A DNA stretch of 64,000 nucleotides, taken from CBDCDJ01 sp965215355 (GTDB lineage: Bacteria; Deinococcota; Deinococci; Deinococcales; Trueperaceae). The notes under the pieces were generated by a model. The model saw only the letters and a list, made by a program, of their open reading frames with translations. It did not search any database and was not told the DNA's origin. Shown here piece after piece: positions 42,538 through 50,279 of the stretch; within the stretch, counting starts at the first letter, position 1, and each line of letters starts with the position of its first letter. The stretch is from NCBI GenBank assembly GCA_965215355.1, contig CBDCDJ010000007.1:2976001-3040000 (forward strand), in the 5' to 3' direction. The position numbers were made by a program, and so were the translations under genes.

Positions 42538-44058
42538 ATGAAACGTTTGTTCGGCTTTACACTGCTAGTTTTGTGGTTGGGCAGCGCCGCCGCGCAGCTC
42601 GCGCCCCTACCTGAGGACGTTCGTTTCAACGAGCCCACCGTCCTCGTGGCCAAACAGGACGGCGAGATGCTGCGCTATCTGGTCGAGAGTCTGGCGCGCG
42701 GCGTCGGCCTTACCCCCATCGTCGAAGGTGTTCCCGACACGCTCGTCTCCATCAACATCGACAACCCCAAGCCGTTTCGGCAAGTGTGGAACACGCTGCT
42801 CACCCTGAACAACCTGGACTACGTGTTGCAGGACAACGACGTCGTCGTGGTCGGCCCGACCGCCGCCATCGCCGGTTTGCGGGGTCAACCGCAGACCGTC
42901 AGCCCGAACGCCGACACGGTCGCGCGCTTTTACCGGGTCAACAACAACCCGGCCGACGTGGCCCTCATCATCCGCCAAGCGGTACCCGGCGTTGAAGTGA
43001 GCGAACTGCCGAGCGTCAACAGCATTTCCGTGCGCGGCACCCAAGCCCAACAGGACGAGGTTTTGAGCGTGTTGTCGCAGTTCGACCAGGCGACCCGCGC
43101 GACGACCACCGTTTTGCGCATCTACACCCTCGCCAACGCCAAAGCCGCCACGCTCGCCGAAGTGCTGCAAACCTCCGGTGTCGAGCGCAGTATCGACGCC
43201 GTGAGCGACGTCGTTGTCGAAGACGGTGCTGCCCCCGTACAAGACGCCGCGATTATCGCCACGCCCGCCGCCACCGAGGCCCAACCCTTCACCGTGGTCG
43301 CCGACGAGCGCACCAACAGCCTCATCGTCACAGCCACGCCCGAAATCCAAGCGCAAATCGCCGCCCTCATCCCGCAGCTCGACGTGCCGCAGCAGCAGGT
43401 CAACGTGCAGGTACGCATCCAAGAAATCACCTCCCGCGCCGCCGACAATTTAGGCATCAACCTGGCGGCGGGCATCGGCAACTTTGCGACGACGATTTTG
43501 GGCGGCAGCCTCAACTTCATCTTCGACGCGCAAAACAACGTGTCCGGCCTCAACTTGGGCGCGGTGCTCGACACTTTGGAGAGCCAGGGCCTGTCGCGCC
43601 GCGTCGACGACAGCAACATGACGGTGCTGAACAACCAACCCTTCGACATCAAGTCGGGCGGGCGCATCGAAATCACCTATCCGGGTCCGGACGGTACCAT
43701 CAGCCAGCGCACCATCAACTTCGGGGTGATCATTCAAGTCACGCCGCGCATCTCGAGCGACGGCCGGGTCATCCTGGACGTCAGCGCCGAAGTTTCCGAC
43801 CTGCTCACGCCCTTCAACGAGGGCGGCATCCCGCAGCGCATCGACTTTTCCGAGCGCAAAGTGTCCTCGACGGTCACGCTCGAGCCGGGCCAGACCGTGC
43901 TGCTGGGCGGGCTCATCCAAAACCAGTTCAGCCAGTCCCAGCAGGGCGTGCCGCTCTTAAGCAGCATCCCGGTGGTGGGCAACCTGTTTAAGACGAACAG
44001 CACCTCGCGGAGCGACACCGAACTGCTGCTCGTGGTCACGGCAGACGTCATCGAGTAG
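42538..44058 (+). CDS. pilQ: Type IV pilus secretin PilQ
   Basis: Outer-membrane secretin through which pili and incoming DNA pass. The 506 residues have a signal peptide (LFGFTLLVLWLGSAAAQ), two to three N-domains (LVESLARGVGLTPIVEGVP; RFYRVNNNPADVALIIRQ; LRIYTLANAKAATLAEVL) and the secretin core with VQVRIQEI, VTPRISSDGRVILDVSAEVS and VLLGGLIQNQ ... VPLLSSIPVVGNLFK. Shorter than Thermus PilQ (about 750 residues), so fewer ring-forming N-domains. ATG chosen for its GGTGG ribosome binding site. Confidence 0.94.
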   Translation: MKRLFGFTLLVLWLGSAAAQLAPLPEDVRFNEPTVLVAKQDGEMLRYLVESLARGVGLTPIVEGVPDTLVSINIDNPKPFRQVWNTLLTLNNLDYVLQDNDVVVVGPTAAIAGLRGQPQTVSPNADTVARFYRVNNNPADVALIIRQAVPGVEVSELPSVNSISVRGTQAQQDEVLSVLSQFDQATRATTTVLRIYTLANAKAATLAEVLQTSGVERSIDAVSDVVVEDGAAPVQDAAIIATPAATEAQPFTVVADERTNSLIVTATPEIQAQIAALIPQLDVPQQQVNVQVRIQEITSRAADNLGINLAAGIGNFATTILGGSLNFIFDAQNNVSGLNLGAVLDTLESQGLSRRVDDSNMTVLNNQPFDIKSGGRIEITYPGPDGTISQRTINFGVIIQVTPRISSDGRVILDVSAEVSDLLTPFNEGGIPQRIDFSERKVSSTVTLEPGQTVLLGGLIQNQFSQSQQGVPLLSSIPVVGNLFKTNSTSRSDTELLLVVTADVIE

Positions 44059-44076
44059 GGTCAGCCAGCTTGGAAC

Positions 44077-44110
44077 AAGCGGCGTCTCGGTCACCGAGAC
44101 GCCGCTTTCG
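44077..44110 (+). terminator. Terminator after pilQ
   Basis: A perfect 14-bp hairpin, AAGCGGCGTCTCGG / CCGAGACGCCGCTT, with a 3-nt loop and a weak T-tract. It separates the pil operon from the aro operon. Confidence 0.85.
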
Positions 44111-44128
44111 CTACGGCTCGAGACGCCG

Positions 44129-44137
44129 TGATAGGCT
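44129..44137 (+). promoter_or_regulatory. Extended -10, leaderless promoter of aroC
   Basis: TG-A-TAGGCT ends 6 nt before the aroC ATG. The intervening TGAAGG is too close to act as a normal ribosome binding site. Confidence 0.5.
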
Positions 44138-44143
44138 TGAAGG

Positions 44144-45298
44144 ATGCTTAGATACTTATCCGCGGGCGAGTCGCACGGGCCGTCCCTGACCGTGCTTTTG
44201 GACGGGGTGCCGTCCGGTTTGGAGCTTGTCGCCGAAGAACACGTCGACCCCTGGTTACGCCGCCGCCAGGGCGGTTACGGGCGGGGCCGGCGTATGGTTA
44301 TCGAGAGCGACTGCGCGCAGCTGTTAGCGGGGGTGCGGGCCGGGCGCACCACGGGCGCGCCCTTGTCCATGAGAATCGAGAACCGCGACTGGCGCAACTG
44401 GTCGGACATCATGGCCGCCGAGCCCGGCAACGAGCCGCGCAAAAAAGCGCTGACCGAGGCGCGACCCGGCCACGTCGATTTAGCCGGCGGCATCAAGTAC
44501 GGCCACAAGGATTTGCGCGACGTGCTCGAGCGCGCCTCGGCCCGGGAGACGGCGAGCCGGGTGGCGGCGGGCGCGGTGGCGCTGCGGCTGCTGGACGTTG
44601 CGGGCGTGCAGGCCTGCGCTCGAGTGGTGAATTTCGCCGGTATTGCTTGCGACGCCGGCATGGACTGGGACGCACTCGAGCGGCTCGACGACAGCCCGAT
44701 TCGCAGCTTCGACCGCGAGGCCGAGGCCGCCATCATCGCGCGCATTGACGACGCCAAAAAGAACGGCGACACCCTGGGCGGCATCGTCGAGGCCCGCTTT
44801 CGCGGCGTGCCGGTGGGCCTCGGCAGCCACACGCAGTGGGACCGCAAGCTCGACGGCAGGTTGGGGCAGGCGGCTTTAAGCATCCAGGCCATCAAAGGGG
44901 TCGAAATCGGCGACGGTTGGGAGAACGCGCTGCGAGTGGGCAGCGACGTTCACGACGCGATTTTTCGCAATGACGACGGCTACTACCGCAAGACGAACCG
45001 CTCGGGCGGCTTAGAAGGCGGCATCACCACGGGCGAAGAACTGGTCATCCGCGCGGCCATGAAACCTATCGCCACGCTGATGCGGCCCCTGCCGACCGTC
45101 GACGTGGTCACGCACGAAGCCGCCGACGCCGCGCGCGAACGCTCCGACACGACCGCCGTGCCCGCGGCCTCCGTCGTACTGCTGGCGATGACCGCGCTCG
45201 TTCTCGCCGACGCGCTCTTAGAAAAGTTCGGCGCGGACACGGTGCGCGAGTTGCGCGAACGGCTCACCGCGCACGCGGTCTACGTCGCCGGCTACTAG
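44144..45298 (+). CDS. aroC: Chorismate synthase
   Basis: Makes chorismate from 5-enolpyruvylshikimate 3-phosphate with reduced FMN, the last shikimate step. The 384 residues begin LRYLSAGESHGPSL, contain RRRQGGYGRGRRMVIESD and GHVDLAGGIKYGHKDLRDVLERASARET, and later RSGGLEGGITTGEEL. First gene of aroC-K-B-Q. Confidence 0.98.
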   Translation: MLRYLSAGESHGPSLTVLLDGVPSGLELVAEEHVDPWLRRRQGGYGRGRRMVIESDCAQLLAGVRAGRTTGAPLSMRIENRDWRNWSDIMAAEPGNEPRKKALTEARPGHVDLAGGIKYGHKDLRDVLERASARETASRVAAGAVALRLLDVAGVQACARVVNFAGIACDAGMDWDALERLDDSPIRSFDREAEAAIIARIDDAKKNGDTLGGIVEARFRGVPVGLGSHTQWDRKLDGRLGQAALSIQAIKGVEIGDGWENALRVGSDVHDAIFRNDDGYYRKTNRSGGLEGGITTGEELVIRAAMKPIATLMRPLPTVDVVTHEAADAARERSDTTAVPAASVVLLAMTALVLADALLEKFGADTVRELRERLTAHAVYVAGY

Positions 45299-45307
45299 GC
45301 CGCGGTT

Positions 45308-45865
45308 ATGGTGCAACGCCACACCCTCGACTTGGAGCGCCCCGTCACCTGGGTCGCTTTAGCCGGCTTTATGGGCGCGGGCAAGAGCCGCATCGGCTGG
45401 GAGCTGTCGCGCCGACTCGGCCTCACCTTTATCGACACCGACAAGGTCATCGAGCGGGTGAGCTGTATGCGCATCGGCGACATTTTCGAGACCTACGGCG
45501 AGGCGACCTTCCGCGACTACGAGACCGAAGTCGTGCGCCGCTGCCTCCGGCTCGACGAGGTGGTCGTCTCGACCGGCGGCGGCACGGTCGTACGCGCCGA
45601 AAACCGCAAGCTCCTCAAAAGCCGCGGCCCCGTGGTGGTGCTCTGGGCCAGCCCGCAAACCATCTACCAGCGCACCCGGCGGCACAAGCGGCCCCTTCTG
45701 GAAATCGGCAACCCGGTCGAACGCATCGAAGAACTGATGGCGGCGCGCAAAAGCGCTTACGAGGAGGTCTCGACCATCGACATCTTTTCCGACGGCCGCG
45801 ACTCGGCCGAGGTGGTGGAGGAAATCGTGGAGAAGCTGTGGCAGTGGTCCGACGACTCAGCGTAA
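45308..45865 (+). CDS. aroK: Shikimate kinase
   Basis: Phosphorylates shikimate with ATP. The 185 residues have Walker A GFMGAGKSRIGWELSRRLG, the shikimate-binding DTDKVIE, the Arg/Gly motif VVSTGGGTVV and the lid RTRRHKRPLL. ATG start 9 nt after aroC; its 3' end overlaps aroB by 28 nt. Confidence 0.96.
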   Translation: MVQRHTLDLERPVTWVALAGFMGAGKSRIGWELSRRLGLTFIDTDKVIERVSCMRIGDIFETYGEATFRDYETEVVRRCLRLDEVVVSTGGGTVVRAENRKLLKSRGPVVVLWASPQTIYQRTRRHKRPLLEIGNPVERIEELMAARKSAYEEVSTIDIFSDGRDSAEVVEEIVEKLWQWSDDSA

Positions 45866-46908
45866 GCGTGACGCCGCCGTACGAGGTGCTGGTGGGGTCG
45901 GGGCTGCTCGGCGAGTTCTGCGACCTCATCGGCGAAACCAGGGTCGCCCTCATCTGCGAGGTGGCAGTCCACGCCTGTCACGGCCCGCGGGTCGAACAAG
46001 CGCTGAAAGCTGCAGGCAAAGAAACTTGCGTGTACCTGTTTTCGGGCGGTGAGGCGAGCAAGACACTTACGACTTACGGGGAACTGCTCGAGCGCCTCAG
46101 CGCGGACGCCTTTGACCGCAACAGCGCAGTGCTGTCTTTGGGCGGCGGCGTCACGAGCGACCTGGCCGGTTTCGTCGCCGCCACTTACCTGCGCGGCGTC
46201 GCCTTTTACAGCCTGCCGACCAGTTTGCTGGCGATGATGGACGCTAGCGTCGGCGGCAAAACGGGCGTGAACTTGCCGCAGGGGAAAAACCTGGTCGGCG
46301 CGTTCTGGCAACCCCGGGCCGTCGGCATCGACATCGACATGCTGCGCAGTTTAAGCGAGCGCGAGTTCCGGCAGGGCGCGGTCGAACTGTTCAAACACGG
46401 GCTCCTCGCAGACTCGAGCATCTTGGAAGATGTGACAAAGCCCGAGTCCACCCCACAGGGCGACGCCGAGTTCTTGAGCGACCTCGTCGCGCGCTCGGTG
46501 CGGGTTAAGGCGGACATCATCGCGGCCGACCCGTTCGAGTGCGGCGTCCGCGCCCACCTCAACTTAGGCCACACCCTCGGCCATGCGCTCGAGGCCGCCA
46601 CGAAACACCGCCTCAGCCACGGCGACGCTGTCGCCTACGGTCTGCTGTTCAACGCTTACCTCGCAAAACAAAGAGGTTTCGCAGACGAGACCATACGTGT
46701 TAAAGAGTTCCTGAACTGGCTGCAGCCCGCCCCGCTCGAGCTTGAAGACTTCACAGTGCTCGAGCCCTACCTCAAACGCGACAAAAAAACGCATTCCGGC
46801 AAAATTCGTTACGTGCTGCTCGAGGCCGTCGGCAAACCCGTGATGGTGGACGACGTGAATGCACAAGAACTCGAGGCGGCTTGGAACGCGCTCAAGGAAA
46901 CAAAATGA
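45838..46908 (+). CDS. aroB: 3-dehydroquinate synthase
   Basis: Cyclises DAHP to 3-dehydroquinate using NAD and a metal ion. The 356 residues show GGEASKTLTTYGELLERL, SLGGGVTSDLAGFVAATYLRG, PTSLLAMMDASVGGKTGVN, the metal-site HGLLAD and NLGHTLGHALE. GTG start at 45838 or a second GTG two codons later. Coupled to aroK and aroQ. Confidence 0.97.
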   Translation: MAVVRRLSVSVTPPYEVLVGSGLLGEFCDLIGETRVALICEVAVHACHGPRVEQALKAAGKETCVYLFSGGEASKTLTTYGELLERLSADAFDRNSAVLSLGGGVTSDLAGFVAATYLRGVAFYSLPTSLLAMMDASVGGKTGVNLPQGKNLVGAFWQPRAVGIDIDMLRSLSEREFRQGAVELFKHGLLADSSILEDVTKPESTPQGDAEFLSDLVARSVRVKADIIAADPFECGVRAHLNLGHTLGHALEAATKHRLSHGDAVAYGLLFNAYLAKQRGFADETIRVKEFLNWLQPAPLELEDFTVLEPYLKRDKKTHSGKIRYVLLEAVGKPVMVDDVNAQELEAAWNALKETK

Positions 46909-47336
46909 TTCTCGTCCTCAACGGCCCCAACCTCAACCTGCTCGGCCAGCGCGAGCCCGAGGTCTACGGTTACCAAACCTTAGCCGACCTGGAAAACATG
47001 TGCAGCGAGTGGGGCGCAACGCTGGGCGTTTCGGTCGTGTGCCGCCAGAGCAATTATGAAGGTCAGTTGCTCGAGTGGTTGCACGGCGCGGCCGCGGAAG
47101 GCGTAAAGGGCGTCGTTCTCAACCCCGGCGGCCTCACCCACACGTCTATCGTGCTGCGCGACGCGGTGGCCGGGATTAAAGTGCCCGTCGTCGAAGTTCA
47201 CCTGTCGAACACCCACGCGCGTGAAGCGTTTCGGCACCACAGCTACGTGTCGGCGGTGTGTCTGGGTACAGTGACGGGTTTGGGGGTAGACGGCTACTAC
47301 GCCGCGCTGTTCGCGCTGGCGCGGCGGCTCGGGTAA
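46905..47336 (+). CDS. aroQ: 3-dehydroquinate dehydratase, type II
   Basis: Dehydrates 3-dehydroquinate. The 143-residue flavodoxin-like enzyme shows NGPNLNLLGQREPEVYG, the catalytic loop CRQSNYEGQLLEWLH, LNPGGLTHTSIVLRDA and EVHLSNTHAREAFRHHSYVS. The ATG overlaps the aroB stop (ATGA) with AAGGAAAC upstream; an in-frame ATG 24 nt earlier is not needed. Confidence 0.97.
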   Translation: MILVLNGPNLNLLGQREPEVYGYQTLADLENMCSEWGATLGVSVVCRQSNYEGQLLEWLHGAAAEGVKGVVLNPGGLTHTSIVLRDAVAGIKVPVVEVHLSNTHAREAFRHHSYVSAVCLGTVTGLGVDGYYAALFALARRLG

Positions 47337-47491
47337 GGTCGGCTCAAACACGCACAGAAAGCCCAAGCAAGTGAGTGCAAAAAGGGCGAGGTGGCAAGAA
47401 GTAAGATTGAGTGTTGTCTCGAGTTCTCGCGTTATCGGTGAACTCCACACTTTAGTTGTAAATCGTACCGCCGGAGAACTCGAACATTCTG

Positions 47492-47497
47492 TATAGT
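47492..47497 (+). promoter_or_regulatory. Leaderless -10 box
   Basis: TATAGT ends 7 nt before the ATG of the next gene. About 10-70 nt further upstream an inverted repeat (TCGAGTTCTC ... GAGAACTCGA) flanks the promoter region and could be an operator. Confidence 0.5.
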
Positions 47498-47504
47498 CGG
47501 TTCG

Positions 47505-48056
47505 ATGACCAACCTCTTTTTGATCACCGTGTTTCTGATTTTGGCAGTCAGTCAACCTGTGTTCAAAAGTGATACATCGGTTCCGCGAGCTGACCAGATG
47601 ACCTACACCACCGGCCCCCTGCCCGCAGGTGGCAGCTTCACTGGGGTGGACGGCGTGACGATAGACGCTTCCGGAGCCGATTATGAGGGCGGGAGCACCG
47701 TTTTTATAGAACGGCTCGAGGCGGATGAACTGGGTGTAATGGCACCCAACTTCGGCACACCTGTAACCGCCTTTTACCGTATAGGCGGAACACCCGAGTA
47801 CCACACTCAGGGGGGCATACCTTTCTCTATTCACATTCCTCTGCCAGAGGGCGTTGAGACCGCCGGAATGGGCGCTATTATATTGGCACCCGTCGAAGGT
47901 GCCACCCATATCTACTTACCTGAGGGTCATCCGGGGGTCTGGATTCCATCAGACGCAAGTTATCGACCCGACAGCCAAGAGGCAGTCATACGCCTACCTC
48001 TCCTACGGCCAGAGGGCATCATCATCGCCATCGGGGAGGGTGTCTATAGGCCTTAG
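47505..48056 (+). CDS. Secreted hypothetical protein
   Basis: A 183-residue protein with a signal peptide (NLFLITVFLILAVSQPVFK) and a beta-rich mature part with many Gly, Thr and Pro. No family recognised. G+C is lower than in its neighbours, and codon use differs (TAT, ATA and TTA are common), which may mean recent acquisition. It is monocistronic and leaderless, and converges with scpB. Confidence 0.6.
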   Translation: MTNLFLITVFLILAVSQPVFKSDTSVPRADQMTYTTGPLPAGGSFTGVDGVTIDASGADYEGGSTVFIERLEADELGVMAPNFGTPVTAFYRIGGTPEYHTQGGIPFSIHIPLPEGVETAGMGAIILAPVEGATHIYLPEGHPGVWIPSDASYRPDSQEAVIRLPLLRPEGIIIAIGEGVYRP

Positions 48057-48074
48057 TTGAACCTCCACCATACC

Positions 48075-48593
48075 CTAACCCCGCAACAAAGCTTCCGGCT
48101 TGTCAATCTCCGGCAGGTCGTCTAAGGACTTCAGGCCGAACTCGAGCAAAAACCGCTCCGTCGTCGCGTACAGGTGCGGCTGGCCGACCACGTCCTTGCG
48201 CCCCACGATCTTGACGAGTTCGCGCTCTTGCAGCGTCTCGAGGGTCGAGACACACGACGTGCCCCGCGCCGCCTCGATTTCACCGCGCGTCACGGGCTGT
48301 TTGTAAGCGACGATGGCGAGGGTCTCCAAAGCTGCGTTGGACAGGGGCGGCAGCGGCGGCGGCGCGAGCAGGTCGGTCAGGGCGGGTACCAGGTTCGGAC
48401 TCACCACCAGCCGGTAGCCGCCCGCCACCGCCTCGACCACCAGCCCGAGGTCAGCTTCGTGGAGCACCTGTTGTAGGGTGTCGATTTCAATTTCGATGTC
48501 GGTCGGTGACAAACTGGTTACCCTGGCGAGTTCTTGGGGCGTCAAGGGCCGACCGGCGGTGAGCAGACTGGCGCAGAGCAGGGCGCGGGACAT
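48075..48593 (-). CDS. scpB: Segregation and condensation protein ScpB
   Basis: Winged-helix kleisin-associated subunit of the SMC-ScpAB condensin. The 172 residues show the first winged helix (SRALLCASLLTAGRPLTPQEL), YRLVVSPNLVPAL, and the second (NAALETLAIVAYKQPVTRGEIEAARG ... KIVGRKDVVGQPHLYATTERFLLEFGL). scpA is not in the window. The ATG has TAAGCT 7 nt upstream, suggesting a leaderless message. Confidence 0.93.
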   Translation of the reverse strand: MSRALLCASLLTAGRPLTPQELARVTSLSPTDIEIEIDTLQQVLHEADLGLVVEAVAGGYRLVVSPNLVPALTDLLAPPPLPPLSNAALETLAIVAYKQPVTRGEIEAARGTSCVSTLETLQERELVKIVGRKDVVGQPHLYATTERFLLEFGLKSLDDLPEIDKPEALLRG

Positions 48594-48600
48594 AGAGATC

Positions 48601-48606
48601 AGCTTA
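48601..48606 (-). promoter_or_regulatory. Leaderless -10 box of scpB
   Basis: TAAGCT on the minus strand ends 7 nt before the ATG, overlapping the end of the upstream regulator gene. Confidence 0.4.
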
Positions 48607-49191
48607 TCGCAACAGGCCGAGGTCTCGAGCCTTGCCCACCGCGGACAGGCGGTCGTTCACCTCGAGCTTGCGGTAGACGCTGCTGAGATGGTCTTTGACC
48701 GTTTCCGGGCTCACGCCGAGCCGTTTGGCGATTGATTTGTTGCTGTGGCCCGCGGCGAGTAGCTGCAGCGTTTCGGCCTCGCGCGTGGTCAGGGTCGGCA
48801 AGTGGGGAACGGGCAGCCAATCGCGCTCGGGCGCGGCGACGACCTCGCGCAGCAACCCGGCCAGCTCGGTGGGGTCGGTGTCTTTAGAAAGATAAGCGGT
48901 CGCCCCCGCAGCTTTGGCGGCAGCGAGGATGGCGGGCTCGTCGAAGGTCGTCAGCATGACGACGAGAATGGGAGAAGGGTCGTTTTTGATGTGTTTGCAA
49001 GCCTCGAGCCCGTCCAAAACGGGCATCTTCACGTCGAGGAGCGCTATGTCGGGCCGAAACGCGCGACAGGCCTCAAGCGCCGCGCGGCCGTCCGCAACCT
49101 CCGCGACAACCTCGAAGCCCTGCGCCTTGAGGGCGTAGGCGAGGCCCATGCGAAACAGAGGATGGTCGTCGGCGATCAAGACCCTCGACAC
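48604..49191 (-). CDS. NarL/FixJ-family response regulator
   Basis: A 195-residue regulator: receiver (VLIADDHPLFRMGLAYAL, phospho-Asp in IALLDVKMPVLDG, Lys in AYLSKDTD) and a LuxR-type HTH (LTTREAETLQLLAAGHSNKSIAKRLGVSPETVKDHLSSVYRKL). GTG at 49191 follows the kinase stop by 1 nt with GGGGAGG upstream. Its partner is the HisKA-type kinase next to it, an uncommon pairing for a NarL-type regulator. Confidence 0.92.
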   Translation of the reverse strand: MSRVLIADDHPLFRMGLAYALKAQGFEVVAEVADGRAALEACRAFRPDIALLDVKMPVLDGLEACKHIKNDPSPILVVMLTTFDEPAILAAAKAAGATAYLSKDTDPTELAGLLREVVAAPERDWLPVPHLPTLTTREAETLQLLAAGHSNKSIAKRLGVSPETVKDHLSSVYRKLEVNDRLSAVGKARDLGLLR

Positions 49192-49192
49192 G

Positions 49193-50236
49193 TTACACCT
49201 CCCCGCCCAAGTAGGCCAGCAGCACCGTGCCCTGCGACCCACTCGACTCCAAACTCAAGCGCCCCCCGTGCGCCTCCAACACGCGCCGGGCGATGAACAG
49301 CCCCAAACCGCCCGTGCCCGCAGTGTAGCGCTCGCCGCCCAAGTCCACGGGCTGCGCGTTGAAGGGTTGCGCGAGCCGGTCGAGCGGCGCGGGCAAGCCG
49401 GGTCCGTCGTCGGAGACACGAATCAGGCCCGGGAAAAGTTGCACGGTAATCCGGCGACGCGCGTAGCGCACCGCGTTGCTGAGCAGGTTGTAGAGCGCGC
49501 GCTCTAGCTCGCGCGCGTCCGCGCTCGCCACCGCCGAACCCTGCACCGTGATGCTGAGGCCGCGCGCCTCGGACAGGGGTTGCACCCGCGCCACCACGTG
49601 CTGCACGAGCGAGGTCACGTCGACGCGCTCGAGCCGCAACGGCACGTCGCGCCGCTCGAACTTGTTGGCGTCGACGAATTTTTGCACCAGTTCGACCAGG
49701 CGGCTGTTTTCTTTCAGGATGCTGCTCACGAGGTTCGTGCGCTCCGTCCGGTTCAGGGCGGCGTCGTCGCGGATGACGGCGAGCAGGTGGTTGGCGGCGA
49801 TGAGCGGCGTTTTGAGGTCGTGCACCAGCGTCGCCATAAACGCGCGCCGCCGCGCCTGCTCGGTATCGACCTGGGCGAGCAACTCGTCGAAGGCGGTGCG
49901 CAGTTCGGCAACCTCGGCGGGTTCTGCCCGTTCGGTTTCCAAGCGCTCGAGCGCTGGCGAGCGCCGCAGTCTGTCGATGTGTGCAGTAAGGCCGGTGAGC
50001 GGCGCGAGAAGTTGCTGGGACAGGGCGTAGCCTATCGCCGCCGACAAAAGAGCGGTCGTCGTCAGCCAAAGGGCGAGCGTCCAGCCCGCCCCCGCGACCT
50101 CGCCCGCGAGACCGGCTCGAGGCAACACGAAGGTGAGCATCATGACCAGGTTGGGCAAAAACGACAGCACAGCGATGACCAGCGCCACCTGAGCCCGCAG
50201 GCTCGGCGTGCGCGTTGGCCTGGAAGGGTCCGGCAT
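49193..50236 (-). CDS. Membrane sensor histidine kinase (HisKA type)
   Basis: A 347-residue kinase with two N-terminal membrane helices (VALVIAVLSFLPNLVMMLTFVLP and WTLALWLTTTALLSAAIGYAL), a HAMP-like linker, HisKA with phospho-His in FMATLVHDLKTPLIAAN, and a HATPase (LYNLLSNAVRYA, VSDDGPGLP, GTGGLGLFIAR). The loop between the helices is short, so it probably senses within the membrane. The start has TATAAA 5 nt upstream, again suggesting a leaderless message. Confidence 0.9.
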   Translation of the reverse strand: MPDPSRPTRTPSLRAQVALVIAVLSFLPNLVMMLTFVLPRAGLAGEVAGAGWTLALWLTTTALLSAAIGYALSQQLLAPLTGLTAHIDRLRRSPALERLETERAEPAEVAELRTAFDELLAQVDTEQARRRAFMATLVHDLKTPLIAANHLLAVIRDDAALNRTERTNLVSSILKENSRLVELVQKFVDANKFERRDVPLRLERVDVTSLVQHVVARVQPLSEARGLSITVQGSAVASADARELERALYNLLSNAVRYARRRITVQLFPGLIRVSDDGPGLPAPLDRLAQPFNAQPVDLGGERYTAGTGGLGLFIARRVLEAHGGRLSLESSGSQGTVLLAYLGGEV

Positions 50237-50279
50237 GGTTCTTTATAACAGGTTGGGGGCGGACGGTGGCGGAAGCTTT

